The notes below the pieces were generated by a model, which made no database searches, had not been told where the DNA came from, and saw nothing but the letters and a program-made list of their open reading frames with translations. The position numbers were made by a program, and so were the translations under genes. This document shows, in pieces, positions 10,646 to 19,893 of a stretch of DNA of 64,000 nt. Source of the stretch: Eublepharis macularius (lineage: Eukaryota; Chordata; Lepidosauria; Squamata; Eublepharidae). Every line of letters starts with the position of its first letter. The stretch's first letter is position 1. The stretch is taken from positions 141,555,464 to 141,619,463 of the forward strand of contig NC_072796.1 of NCBI RefSeq assembly GCF_028583425.1, given 5' to 3'.

Positions 10646-13600
10646 AGAAAACACGCTAGAATTACCTCCACAAGAATCCCCACCAGCCACCCCCCATTCA
10701 TCAATTGACACTGCAGCTAGCCCTATATGGGCCACCCCTGAAGAATACTCTCAGGAATTACTTACGCAAGAAAACCACCCATCTATCGCCCAACTGGCAA
10801 ATGACAGTGCTGCTGTCTCCATTGATGAAAGCCCCCAAGAATTGTCCCCCAACAATGATTCACCCAAAGTTTACTTAGAAAGGGTGGGGCAGTGGGAACG
10901 ACAATTGTGGCGCTTGCCAATGGATCAATATGTAGAACTTTTCAGATTTGTAAACTTGGAACAGTTAAACCACCCAGTACTTGTGCAGGAGGCAATTCGT
11001 CAATCCATTCAGGGGCTTCTTGATGAGATGAGGGCTAGAGTCCAGGAGGGTGATTTAGTACAGCTCCATCTTGAGGGTGGGGGGTTAAGTAATCCTCTTC
11101 GCTCAGTGAGAAGGCCGGTTGGAGACTTCCCTGCCGAGGAATTCATAAGCCAGATGTCCAGTCTTATGCAAAGTAATGCGGAAATCCACCTTCATGGAAG
11201 CCTGCAGCTAGTCATGACAGTAATTAGAAACAGGGGTGGGAGGGGAAGGCGGGTAATAAGCACTATCCTCTATAGTGAGGTAATCCATAAGAAAAAACAG
11301 CACTTAGTTGATCTAAGCAACACTGATAGTAACTTGTGCTTTGGGGGTAGTCTCTTGGCGGTTATGTCAGAGAGGATGCTCACCATTCCGGAATTATCAG
11401 AAAGAGCCCGCAATTTGTATAGAGAACTAGGTATTTCAGAGGATAAAAAAATATTATTATCTGATGTGGTCACGTTTGAGAAACATTTAAAGGTAAATAT
11501 AGGAGTAGTTATCAATGGGGGCAAAGGTTGGGAAATCTTTAGAAGTGGGGATCCCATACATCCTGAAACATACTTTGTACTGCTTTATGAAAATCACTTC
11601 TATGGCACTAGGAACATAAAGGGATTCTTTGGCCAGAGAAATTATTGCTCTGTTTGTGGTAATGTTTATAGCCACTCACACACCTGCAAGTATCGGTGCC
11701 GCTTATGTTTGGAGCCAAAATGTGTTGTTCAGCAGGAGGAAAGGTGCCCTACTTGTAAAATATATTGCAAATCAAGGTCCTGTTTGGAAAGGCACATGAA
11801 TTTGGCAACATGCGCAGCTAAAATATTTTGCAATTCATGCCGCGCCTATGCTCCAAAGAAGCACACATGCAGGGTGCGGTGGTGTAAGCAGTGCAAAGAG
11901 CCCATTGGGGACATAAACAGCCACCGCTGCTACATGCCCCCAATTAAAGAAACTAAAATAACAAGCAAATATATATTTTATGATTTTGAATGTACACAGG
12001 AATCCGGAATACATATCGCAAATTACATTTTCGCTATGGGGCTAGAGGAATGTGATTCTTGGGAATTTAAGGGTGGAAAGTGCGTTTCAGACTTTGTTAA
12101 AAAATTCATCAACAAAAAGTACAAGGATTACACTTTTCTAGCCCATAACGCAAAAGGATATGATAGTTACTTTATTGTTAGGCAGTTGTTGGTTGAAAAG
12201 GTGGATGTAGACCTCATTACACAAGGGGGAAAACTGATGTGTGTGACTGCAAAAAAGTTTGGCATTAGGTTTATAGACAGTTTAAACTTCTTACCTATGA
12301 AGCTTGCAAAATTGCCACAAGCCTTGGGCTTTGAGGGGTGCAAGGGCTTCTTCCCCCATTTCTTTAACACTGCCGCAAATTGGGGGTATGTCGGCCCCAT
12401 GCCTAGGGTGGAGGATTATGGCATTGATAATATAATGCCAGGTGAGAGAGCGGAATTTCTGTCCTGGTACCAGGATAACCAAGACAGTGTTTTCAACTTG
12501 CAAAAAGAGTTGTCTTATTATTGCCAGCAGGATGTTAAAATCCTGAGAAAGGCCTGCCTCCTATACAGGGAAGAAATTATTTCCATCTCAAAAATTGACC
12601 CTTTCCAATATATTACTCTCGCTGGTGTTTGCATGGCCATGTTCAGACACATGTTTTTAAAACCAGACACAATTGCACTGCTGCCACATGACAATTACCA
12701 CAGACAGACCAAAAGATTTTCCACCCCATCTATACAGTGGATCCTGTATGTCCAGCATAAAGAAGGTATCGAGATACAGCATGCTCTGAAAGGTGGAGAG
12801 TTAAAAGTAGGACCTTATTTTCTTGACGGTTTTGCAGAAGTTGGTGGGGCCCCCACAGCCTTTGAGTTTAATGGGTGTTTTTTCCACGGCTGCCCCATCT
12901 GCTTCAGCCCAACTGACAGAAATCCGCTGACTGATTCTACGTTTGGCAAGTTATACCACCGCACACAGATGAAGGCCAGTTTTCTGAAAAGCCAGGGGTT
13001 TGCAGTTAGGACCCTGTGGGAGCATGAGTGGAGGGAGATGATGGAGGATGACAAGGATCTTGGTGCTTTTCTAAGGGAAAAGAAACTGCCCTCACCTCTA
13101 TGCCCTAGAGATGCCCTTTTTGGCGGGAGGACAAATGCCGTCTGTTTGTATTACAAGCCCCAGGCTGGTGAAAAAATACACTATTATGACTTCACCAGCC
13201 TGTACCCTTTCGTAAACAAGACAAAGAAATACCCTATTGGTCACCCAATCATTCTTTATAAGGACTTTGCCCCTCTCTCTGAATATTTTGGCCTTGCCAA
13301 AGTTAAGGTGCATCCACCTCGAGGGCTCCTTTACCCTGTTTTACCCTTCAAGGTGGATAGCAAACTTCTGTTCCCACTGTGCTGCACATGTGCAGAGGCA
13401 AAACTGAAAGTGCGCTGCGCTCATTCAGCTGAGGAAAGGGCCCTAGAAGGGACCTGGTGTACCATAGAGCTACTTAAGGCTATAGAAAAGGGGTACAGTG
13501 TGATGTCTATTAGTGAAGTGTGGCATTTTGAAGAAAGCTCTGAGGAACTGTTCTCAGAATATATTAAAATGCACCTCTGGCAAAAACAAGAAGCGTCTGG

Positions 13601-14435
13601 GTACCCTAACTGGTGTACAGATGAGGAAAAAAGGGAGAAATATATTAAGGATTACCTAGAGAAAGAAGGTGTTCAGTTGCGCGCTGAACACATAGCTAAG
13701 AACCCTGCAAAGAGGCAAATTGCAAAATTATTTTTGAACTCTTTGTGGGGCAAGTTTGGCCAGAGGTCAAACTTGGTGAACACTAGCATTGTGAGGGACC
13801 CAACCAAACTTTTAGAGTATGCATTTTCTCCAGCATATGAAGTTTCCAGCTTTGATGTAATTGATGACGAGACAGCAAGCGTGTCCTGGAAGCACGCTAA
13901 AGACAGGCACACATTATCAGGGAATACTAATGTAATGATTGCCTGTTTTACAACTGCATACGCAAGGCTGGAACTTTATGAGCTGCTAGATAAATTGCAA
14001 GATTGTTGTTTGTATCATGATACCGATTCTGTCATATTTGTGAGTCGAGACGGGGACTGGAATCCCCCTTTAGGAGACTACTTAGGTGACCTCACAAGTG
14101 AGATCCCACCAGATCAATATATTACAGAATTCACATCGGCTGGGCCAAAGACATACGGCTACAGATTATCTGGGGGAAAGGTGTGTATGAAAGCCAAGGG
14201 GATTACTCTTAATGTTTCCAATTCTGTAAAAATAAACTTTGACACGCTGAAGGACCTGGTGCTAGACTACGGCTCAGAGCAGACTACTAAAGAGATCCGA
14301 GTCCAGCAGCCCTCCATCATAAGAGACAAAAATCAGTGGCTCATTCATACAGGGCCACTGGAAAAAACATTGAAAGTCGTTTATGATAAGAGGGTCCTAG
14401 TGGAAGATTTCAAAACTTTACCATACGGTTTTTAA
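10530..14435 (+). CDS. Protein-primed-type family B DNA polymerase
   Basis: The open frame runs from 10530 to the stop at 14435, about 1,290-1,300 codons, with no ATG until LPMDQY near 10917. The true N-terminus may come from an upstream exon, as for adenovirus polymerase, or from a non-AUG start (GTG at 10572). From the N-terminus there is a Pro/Ser/Thr-rich tail, an unassigned domain, and Cys/His clusters at about 11650-11930 (CSVC, CRLC, CPTC). The exonuclease motifs follow: YDFECT (~11975), HNAKGYD (~12145) and YYCQQD (~12520). The polymerase motifs are DFTSLYP (~13185), KLFLNSLWGKFG (~13725) and YHDTDS (~14015). All catalytic acidic residues are present, so the enzyme looks intact. It would copy the linear genome from its ends. 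It overlaps the preceding gene by about 115 nt and is followed one base later by the ATPase ATG. Confidence 0.92.
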   Translation, partial: VKDRGLKSQINTWLVVVASSQRRRQLPPHSANGTTAPPKENTLELPPQESPPATPHSSIDTAASPIWATPEEYSQELLTQENHPSIAQLANDSAAVSIDESPQELSPNNDSPKVYLERVGQWERQLWRLPMDQYVELFRFVNLEQLNHPVLVQEAIRQSIQGLLDEMRARVQEGDLVQLHLEGGGLSNPLRSVRRPVGDFPAEEFISQMSSLMQSNAEIHLHGSLQLVMTVIRNRGGRGRRVISTILYSEVIHKKKQHLVDLSNTDSNLCFGGSLLAVMSERMLTIPELSERARNLYRELGISEDKKILLSDVVTFEKHLKVNIGVVINGGKGWEIFRSGDPIHPETYFVLLYENHFYGTRNIKGFFGQRNYCSVCGNVYSHSHTCKYRCRLCLEPKCVVQQEERCPTCKIYCKSRSCLERHMNLATCAAKIFCNSCRAYAPKKHTCRVRWCKQCKEPIGDINSHRCYMPPIKETKITSKYIFYDFECTQESGIHIANYIFAMGLEECDSWEFKGGKCVSDFVKKFINKKYKDYTFLAHNAKGYDSYFIVRQLLVEKVDVDLITQGGKLMCVTAKKFGIRFIDSLNFLPMKLAKLPQALGFEGCKGFFPHFFNTAANWGYVGPMPRVEDYGIDNIMPGERAEFLSWYQDNQDSVFNLQKELSYYCQQDVKILRKACLLYREEIISISKIDPFQYITLAGVCMAMFRHMFLKPDTIALLPHDNYHRQTKRFSTPSIQWILYVQHKEGIEIQHALKGGELKVGPYFLDGFAEVGGAPTAFEFNGCFFHGCPICFSPTDRNPLTDSTFGKLYHRTQMKASFLKSQGFAVRTLWEHEWREMMEDDKDLGAFLREKKLPSPLCPRDALFGGRTNAVCLYYKPQAGEKIHYYDFTSLYPFVNKTKKYPIGHPIILYKDFAPLSEYFGLAKVKVHPPRGLLYPVLPFKVDSKLLFPLCCTCAEAKLKVRCAHSAEERALEGTWCTIELLKAIEKGYSVMSISEVWHFEESSEELFSEYIKMHLWQKQEASGYPNWCTDEEKREKYIKDYLEKEGVQLRAEHIAKNPAKRQIAKLFLNSLWGKFGQRSNLVNTSIVRDPTKLLEYAFSPAYEVSSFDVIDDETASVSWKHAKDRHTLSGNTNVMIACFTTAYARLELYELLDKLQDCCLYHDTDSVIFVSRDGDWNPPLGDYLGDLTSEIPPDQYITEFTSAGPKTYGYRLSGGKVCMKAKGITLNVSNSVKINFDTLKDLVLDYGSEQTTKEIRVQQPSIIRDKNQWLIHTGPLEKTLKVVYDKRVLVEDFKTLPYGF

Positions 14436-14436
14436 T

Positions 14437-15126
14437 ATGGATGTACGCTGGAAACATCCATTTTCCGCAGTAGTGGCTGGTCCTAGCAACTGTGGGAAAA
14501 GTTTTTTTGTAAAAAACATTTTGGAAAATGCCCAACATGTACTGTCTGTCATGCCTGAAAATATTGTGTGGTTTTATAGCTGCTGGCAGAATCTGTATGA
14601 TGAAATCCTCTGTAAATACCCCTTTGTAAAATTTGTGGAAGGACTGCCTGAAACTCTTAATGATGATCAACTTCTCCCCACCAATAAAGTAAATCTTATC
14701 ATAGTTGATGATTTGATGAACTCAGCTTGTGAAAATCCAGAAATTGAGAAAGCCTTTACCAAATACGTGCATCATCGGAATCTGAGTATCTTATTTATCA
14801 CTCAGAATATTTTCTTTCGTGGGAAAAGCAACAGAACCATCAGTTTAAATACCAAATATCTAGTGTTGTTTAAAAACCCCAGAGACAAGTTACAGATTGC
14901 AACACTGGCCCGTCAAATGTACCCGGGGAAGTCCCAGTTCTTTCTGGAGGCCTTTGAGGATGCCACACAAAACCCTTATGGGTATTTGGTTGTAGATTTA
15001 AATGCCTCTACACCAGATTCTCACAGGTTAAGAACAGGACTTTTCCCACCAGAGTGGCCTGCAGTGTATGTCTTAAAAACAAAACCGGCTTCCTCTGGGT
15101 ACAAAAGAAAGCAGCCTGCGCTCTAA
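14437..15126 (+). CDS. A32/FtsK-HerA-type genome packaging ATPase
   Basis: The 229-residue protein has a Walker A loop GPSNCGKS near residues 15-22 and a Walker B segment NLIIVDD near residues 84-92, followed by a sensor-like ITQN. This is the pattern of poxvirus A32-type and Polinton packaging ATPases, which pump DNA into preformed capsids. The ATG lies one base after the polymerase stop, so the two may share an mRNA. No disabling change is seen. Known from the family: the role in packaging. Seen here: the motifs, length and gene position. Confidence 0.9.
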   Translation: MDVRWKHPFSAVVAGPSNCGKSFFVKNILENAQHVLSVMPENIVWFYSCWQNLYDEILCKYPFVKFVEGLPETLNDDQLLPTNKVNLIIVDDLMNSACENPEIEKAFTKYVHHRNLSILFITQNIFFRGKSNRTISLNTKYLVLFKNPRDKLQIATLARQMYPGKSQFFLEAFEDATQNPYGYLVVDLNASTPDSHRLRTGLFPPEWPAVYVLKTKPASSGYKRKQPAL

Positions 15127-15236
15127 CCCCCCTGTTGTCCCCGTGGCCTTCAAAGGACAACATGTCCAGGCGTATAAAGAGAAATTTGGCACTCCTAAAA
15201 CTACTCATTAAAGCTACTCCACAGCAGAGGAAAGCC

Positions 15237-15501
15237 ATTTTATGTTCATAGATCCAGAGGAGTTAGCCGTGTTAGTCTGTAGTAGCAAAATCAAAAAGAG
15301 TCCAGTAGCACCTTTAAGACTAACCAATTTTATTTTATTTTAGCATAAGCTTTTGAGAATCAAGTTCTCTTCATCAGATGCCTGATCAGTTCAGATCAGG
15401 CATCTGATGAAGAGAACTTGATTCTCGAAAGCTTATGCTACAATAAAATAAAATTGGTTAGTCTTAAAGGTGCTACTGGACTCTTTTTGATTTTATGTTC
15501 A
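15237..15501. mobile_element. Palindromic Penelope-like tail insertion with 12-bp TSD
   Basis: Two tail copies face each other around the centre near 15390 to form a 241-bp hairpin-capable insert at 15249-15489. It is flanked by the direct repeat ATTTTATGTTCA (15237-15248 and 15490-15501). The same tail text (GAGTCCAGTAGCACC...) is found many times in the window. The insertion postdates the virus. Confidence 0.85.
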
Positions 15502-15570
15502 GCATCAGATGATCTGGTCGCGGCTATCTCAGAAATCGCCCTCAACACTTTAAAAGGCAACATCCCTCTA

Positions 15571-16606
15571 TCATAAGAACATAAGAACATAAGCAAAGCC
15601 ATGTTGGATCAGGCCAGTGGCCCATCCAGTCCAACATTCTGTCACACACAGTGGCTAGAAATCCAGTGCCATCTAAAGGACTGTCAGTGAGGCCAGGACA
15701 CCAGAAGCCCTCCCACTGCCTTCCTTCCAGCACCAAGACAACAGAGCACCACCTCCCCACAAAGAGAATACCATCTATCTCCTGTGGCTAATAGCCACTG
15801 ATGGACCTCTGCTCCATATATTTGTCCAGTCCCCTCTTGAAGCTGGCAATGCTTGTAGCTGCCACCACCTCCTGTGGCAACGAATTCCATGTGTTTATCA
15901 CCCTTTGTGTAAAGTAGTATTTTCTTCTATCTGTTCTAACCCGACTGCTCAATAATTTCATAGAGTGCCCACGAGTTCTTGTATTGTGAGAAAGGGAGAA
16001 AAACACATCTTTCTCTACCTTCTCTAACCCGTGCATTATCTTGTAAACCTCTATCATGTCTCCCCTCAGTCGTCTTTTCTCCAGGCTAAAGAGCCCCAAG
16101 CGCCTCAATCTTTCCTCATAGGGAAAGTGTTCCAACCCTTTAATCATTTTAGTTGCCCTTCTCTGTACTTTTTCCAGTGCTATGATATCTTTTTTAAGGT
16201 GTGGCAACCAGAACTGTACACAGTATTCCAAATGAGGCCTCACCATCGATTTATACAGAGGCATTATGATACCGGCTGATTTGTTTTCAATCCCTTTCCT
16301 AATAACCCCTAGCATAGCATTAGCTTTTTTTATGGCAGTCGCACACTGTGCTGACGTTTTTAGTGAGTTATCTATCATGACTCCAAGATCTCTCTCTTGG
16401 TCAGTCTCCGCCAGTTCAGACCCCATCAACTTGTATTTATATTTTGGATTTTTGGTTCCAATGTGCATTACTTTGCACTTGGCTACATTGAACCTCATTT
16501 GCCACATGGATGCCCACTCTTCTAGCCTCGAAAGATCCCTTTGGAGTACCTCACAATCCTCTCTGGCTTTCACCACCCTGAACAATTTCCTCGGCAGATA
16601 TGCATA
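15571..16606 (-). mobile_element. CR1/L2-type LINE 3' fragment
   Basis: On the - strand a 265-residue open segment (16585 to 15788) carries the C-terminal reverse-transcriptase region and conserved tail of CR1-like LINEs (KVQRRATKMI, LRRLGLFSLEKRRLRGD, NSLPQEVV). The 3' end has repeated TTATGTTC units near 15571-15592. It is 5'-truncated and sits inside the viral core-type ORF. No clear target duplication was seen. Confidence 0.85.
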
Positions 16607-16758
16607 CTGAGGAAAAGGCGAAGTTTCATCAAGAACCTGAGTAACAAAAGAGTATCTCTAAAAAGGAAGAAGCAGTTGGTGAAACAGTCTGGTGGGTTTA
16701 TTGCCCCTCTGTTAAGCTTCGCTATTCCTCTCTTAACAGGGCTTTTAACAAGTCAGTA

Positions 16759-17460
16759 ATGGAATATGCAGAAAAAATGTATTTGGTTCCTAGCCAGCAG
16801 TTAGCACAATTAAGGGCCCCCCCTCCTCCTAAGGAGGAAAACATCAGAACTGCCACAATGTATTCCTTAGATGCCGAAATGAAGGGGATTCTTCAAAGGC
16901 GTGACTTGACAGAATATGAGAAGGCCAAGCATTACGATGCCCTGCTTCAAAAATTTTTAACACATGTGAAACAGGGGGAAAGTGAAAAATCTAAACTGAG
17001 CCTGTTTCTGCCTCAGCCAGAGGATTCTTCTGTAGAAACCCCTAAAATTCCTGATGCGATCTTCCAAGAAATAATAGACACTTTGCCTGTTAGATATAAG
17101 AAACATGCAAAAGTGCTGTTAAACAAAATGAGACAAAACAAAAGTGTTTCTTCTTGGGATGACCGTGGAGTCTTTGTGTACAAAGGAGAAAATATCCAAG
17201 GCTCCAATATGCTGGACTTGGTGAAGGGGGTTACTCAAACACACACCCTGCCTAGCCATCGCATACCCACAGGCTGGGATGCTTTCATGAAGGCCATGGC
17301 TGAGCTGAATGTTCCATCTTCTGTGGTGGGAAACCCGATTAATCGCCAAGCTTTCGAGCATCTAAAGAACCCGGTCTCCTCCAAAGAGATGCCGGCCCAT
17401 TTTCGTAGAGCTTCTACAAAACGAAGAGGCAGCTTGCCAGCTGCATGGATAAATTTGTAA
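16759..17460 (+). CDS. Conserved-type Polinton late/virion protein, function unknown
   Basis: The 233-residue protein starts at an ATG overlapping the previous stop (TAATG). It has an N-terminal PSQQLAQLRAPPPPKEE region, a predicted helical middle, and a Ser/Arg-rich C-terminus (STKRRGSLP). Helical segments such as YEKAKHYDALLQKFL suggest a structural or scaffolding role. Its place between the core-type ORF and the convergent capsid genes fits a virion-associated protein. The frame is intact. An AATAAA-type signal follows at about 17468-17475. Confidence 0.7.
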   Translation: MEYAEKMYLVPSQQLAQLRAPPPPKEENIRTATMYSLDAEMKGILQRRDLTEYEKAKHYDALLQKFLTHVKQGESEKSKLSLFLPQPEDSSVETPKIPDAIFQEIIDTLPVRYKKHAKVLLNKMRQNKSVSSWDDRGVFVYKGENIQGSNMLDLVKGVTQTHTLPSHRIPTGWDAFMKAMAELNVPSSVVGNPINRQAFEHLKNPVSSKEMPAHFRRASTKRRGSLPAAWINL

Positions 17461-17467
17461 TGCTTTA

Positions 17468-17475
17468 AAATAAAA
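17468..17475 (+). terminator. Poly(A) signal of the rightward genes
   Basis: AATAAA lies just downstream of the stop at 17460, in the short gap between the convergent gene sets. Confidence 0.6.
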
Positions 17476-17538
17476 ATTTTCCTTTTAAAATTTATACCGT
17501 GTTTGTTTGTTTGTTTAAACAAAACAGACAGACAAAAA

Positions 17539-18105
17539 TCACATTTTAAGCCCACATGGGGACGCTTTATTGAAATTCAATATTGTTGTGGAATTCGTTG
17601 CAAGATACACATGCACAAAGAGGTTTGGAACAAGTTTGGGCATGCCCTTCTTTTTTGCAAACTCTTCCACCATTAGATCATTTTGAGCTAGGTCATCAGA
17701 ATACAGTTCTTGGATCTGATCAAAGGAAAGTCCTTTATTGCGCAGCTGTAGAAAAAATATGCAGTGATAGCCACAGACCACTGAGTCGTCCGCCTGTAGC
17801 TGTCTGGGTTGGAACGCAGTCCTGTTGGCATTTTTTCGCAAAAAATTCACAATGGTTTTGGGAAACAGGGGGCTGTCGGGAGGATGTCCATAAGAGTCAA
17901 AAAATTCACCACACCCATCCAGTGTCAAGTATATGGCAAGCCAGTGTTCTCCAGGGAGGTTGTGGGGGTGGGTATTCACCACTAGGCTCACAGGCCTTCG
18001 ATGCAGTCTCTGTTTGGGGAGCCAGTCAGCTGGAAACACTCCAAGGAAAGTCTTTTTGGTGTGAGGGCTTGTAGATAACACAGATGTCAGCTGTAGGGTA
18101 TCCAT
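17539..18105 (-). CDS. Adenain-type cysteine protease (C5-like)
   Basis: The 188-residue product starts at ATG 18105 (MDTLQ); an ATG five codons upstream would overlap the capsid stop and is less likely. The catalytic pattern is in order: His in GEHWLAI, Asp in FFDSYG, Gln in LQADD and Cys in CGYHC, matching the His-acidic-Gln-Cys layout of adenovirus protease. It would cleave virion precursors during maturation, and a matching site (MYGAG) lies in the neighbouring pVI-like protein. The length is near that of adenain (about 200). The frame and catalytic residues look intact. An AATAAA sits within the last codons on this strand (near 17570), so the poly(A) signal overlaps the coding end. Confidence 0.9.
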   Translation of the reverse strand: MDTLQLTSVLSTSPHTKKTFLGVFPADWLPKQRLHRRPVSLVVNTHPHNLPGEHWLAIYLTLDGCGEFFDSYGHPPDSPLFPKTIVNFLRKNANRTAFQPRQLQADDSVVCGYHCIFFLQLRNKGLSFDQIQELYSDDLAQNDLMVEEFAKKKGMPKLVPNLFVHVYLATNSTTILNFNKASPCGLKM

Positions 18106-18106
18106 G

Positions 18107-19412
18107 TTACATATAGTCAAATAAAACGCTTCTTCTATGATTTATCTCAATAACGTTGTCAAAAACCCCATAGACAATCATGTTAACGGTGTTAGGCAGT
18201 GCATTGGCAAAACGTATTTCAGCACGCAGATTACCGGTTTTAATCAAGGAGTAGTGGTCCGCACATTCCTGATCTGGAGACAGGTCAAATGCAAACAGCG
18301 TGTAGCCCTGAGCAAACTCCTCACGGTTAACTAACAAAGATCTGTCTTTCATATGTTTACCAGCCGCCTGAACCAGATGCATGTATTCCCGCACACAGTT
18401 TCCATCTTCAAAGTTGGGTTGTAGAGGTTTAGCAGGTACTTGCTCGCCGTCCAGGTACAGTGCCACAAAATTGATGTCATAATGCTTAAAGTTAAATGGG
18501 TTTTTATTATGGGCTCCGCTGAAGGAATCGTTATCTACCAGTCCTATAACTAAAAGCTTGGGTAATTGCCCCAAAAACAAATTCTCTTGGTTGCTGACAC
18601 GGCTCCCTGCGGGGATGCTAAACACTTTCATGCCCACGCGATCCACAGGGTATTTGGCATTAGCTGTAAAGAGCGCCTCTGCGTGGCCTAAACGGACACC
18701 AGGAGCTACTCTTACTTTTTTCACAAAAAGGGAAGCAGACAAGATTTGTAATTTGCACCCCCTATTTGGACCGTCTGTCATGAGGCAAAAGGCATCTCTG
18801 CTGCGTGTCAGTTTAATTTTGACATCAACTCCATTTACCAGCAGCTTCTCTTGAAAAAACAGATCACTGTGGAGGCGCCCCAGCAGGTCTATTTTTCTGC
18901 TTTCAGCAGTCAGGGCTGCTCTTTTAACAAACCCTTTGTTATCTCCATCCAGGGCAGTTGATTCATGATGTCCAGGTGTATCTTTGTAAAACAGGCCTGC
19001 AGAGAATTGGGTGGATAGTGTGTCTTCACTATAATTGAGCACTGATTCTATAAAGGCTCTGTAAGGATAGCAGTTGTTACTCTGGCTGATGAGGCGGTCT
19101 CCCAGAGTCACGTCCAGCTGGCTAAAGATAGAGGCAATCGGGTAGTTCACCAAACTTACCCTTGCATTTCTGTCAAGGTCTGTACCATCATCTTTCACGA
19201 TTCTGCAACACAGGTAGAGTGTTGTTTAAATCCATGTAGTCTTCGCCATTTCCCGCGATGAAAAAGTCCAGTGGTGCTGATTCTGACAAAGCCGCCAGGG
19301 GTGGGACTTTAATAAATAGACACCTCTCGATGCTCGTTTGCGTAGGGGCTATTTGGAACAGGTCTAGTTCTGATTTGGTGCATTCTTCTGAGCCGCTGTG
19401 AATAAAAGCCAT
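18107..19412 (-). pseudogene. Major capsid protein (hexon-like), frameshifted
   Basis: An N-terminal part of about 70 codons starts at ATG 19412 (MAFIHSG) and reads to a stop at 19188. The rest, about 363 codons, lies in another frame from about 19217 to 18107. The two parts are collinear: the first contains SELDLF and GNGEDYMDL, and the second opens with DDGTDLDRN and SQLDVTLGD. These are hallmarks of the Polinton/adintovirus double-jelly-roll capsid protein. The break lies near 19210-19225 and fits loss of one base. Otherwise the gene is full length and open. It ends one base before the protease ATG. As it stands it could not give a whole capsid subunit. Confidence 0.88.
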
Positions 19413-19418
19413 TGCTGC

Positions 19419-19883
19419 TTAAAATATGTCTCCAGGGCTCGGAGGCTGTCTCCCTGCGCTTCTCTTTGCCTTCCGCTTCTGAGGCCCGCGGCGCTTCACA
19501 GCTTTTCTTTTAAAGGGGTGTGGAGGGCCAGTTAATGGAACACGTGATGCTTTTCTTTTAAGCCCTCGTTGCCTTTTAAGATGCATGAGGCCTGACCCCT
19601 CTTGCGGTGTAAGTGGGCTCATTTTATTCAGAACTGCTTCAGAAACATGCCCCACTACATCTTTAGCAATATTTCGAGCTGCATTTTTTACATGGGGCTT
19701 TATGAGCTCAAATCCTCTTCTCAAAAGAGGGGCGGCTTTCCGGAAAAGGCTCCGGAATATGCCCCCAACACCTGCCCCATACATAACAGGGGCTCCTTGG
19801 AATCCAGGAAGGGCGTTTCCAGCTTGGTTCCTGTAGTAATGCCTGTAAACATCTGGGTCGCCATAGCTTTTTAAGATGACCAT
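19419..19883 (-). CDS. pVI-like membrane-active / virion protein
   Basis: The 154-residue protein has a short N-terminal segment, then MYGAG (residues 34-38), which fits the adenain cleavage pattern (M/I/L)-x-G-x-G. Next comes an amphipathic-looking basic helix (GIFRSLFRKAAPLLRRG), then a Lys/Arg-rich C-terminus. Adenovirus pVI has the same plan: cleaved by the viral protease to expose a membrane-lytic helix. The gene lies between the penton remnant (stop at 19894) and the capsid gene (ATG at 19412), in the usual late cluster. The frame is intact. The pVI link rests on architecture, not on alignment. Confidence 0.7.
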   Translation of the reverse strand: MVILKSYGDPDVYRHYYRNQAGNALPGFQGAPVMYGAGVGGIFRSLFRKAAPLLRRGFELIKPHVKNAARNIAKDVVGHVSEAVLNKMSPLTPQEGSGLMHLKRQRGLKRKASRVPLTGPPHPFKRKAVKRRGPQKRKAKRSAGRQPPSPGDIF

Positions 19884-19893
19884 CTTTATGTGC

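Larger units (their letters stand above)
15162..16759 (+). pseudogene. Basic core-type virion ORF split by two retroelements
   Basis: The ORF begins at ATG 15162 (MSRRIKRN), is interrupted at 15249-15489 by a Penelope-tail palindrome, resumes at 15502-15570 (segment ending TLKGNIPL), is interrupted again at about 15571-16606 by a LINE fragment, and resumes at 16607-16759 (LRKRRSF...LLTSQ). The surviving parts are open, Lys/Arg-rich and end in a hydrophobic GGF...PLL stretch. This pattern is seen in small conserved Polinton ORFs and recalls adenovirus core peptide pX/mu. Its stop codon overlaps the ATG of the next gene (TAATG). The insertions make it non-functional in this copy. Confidence 0.75.

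Noticed and set aside
15788..16585. 265-codon - strand frame as a viral gene
   Set aside because: It carries CR1-type reverse-transcriptase tail motifs and interrupts a viral ORF, so it is an inserted LINE fragment.
17583..18074. 163-codon + strand frame across the protease gene
   Set aside because: It is the antisense shadow of the protease, which has the catalytic motifs.
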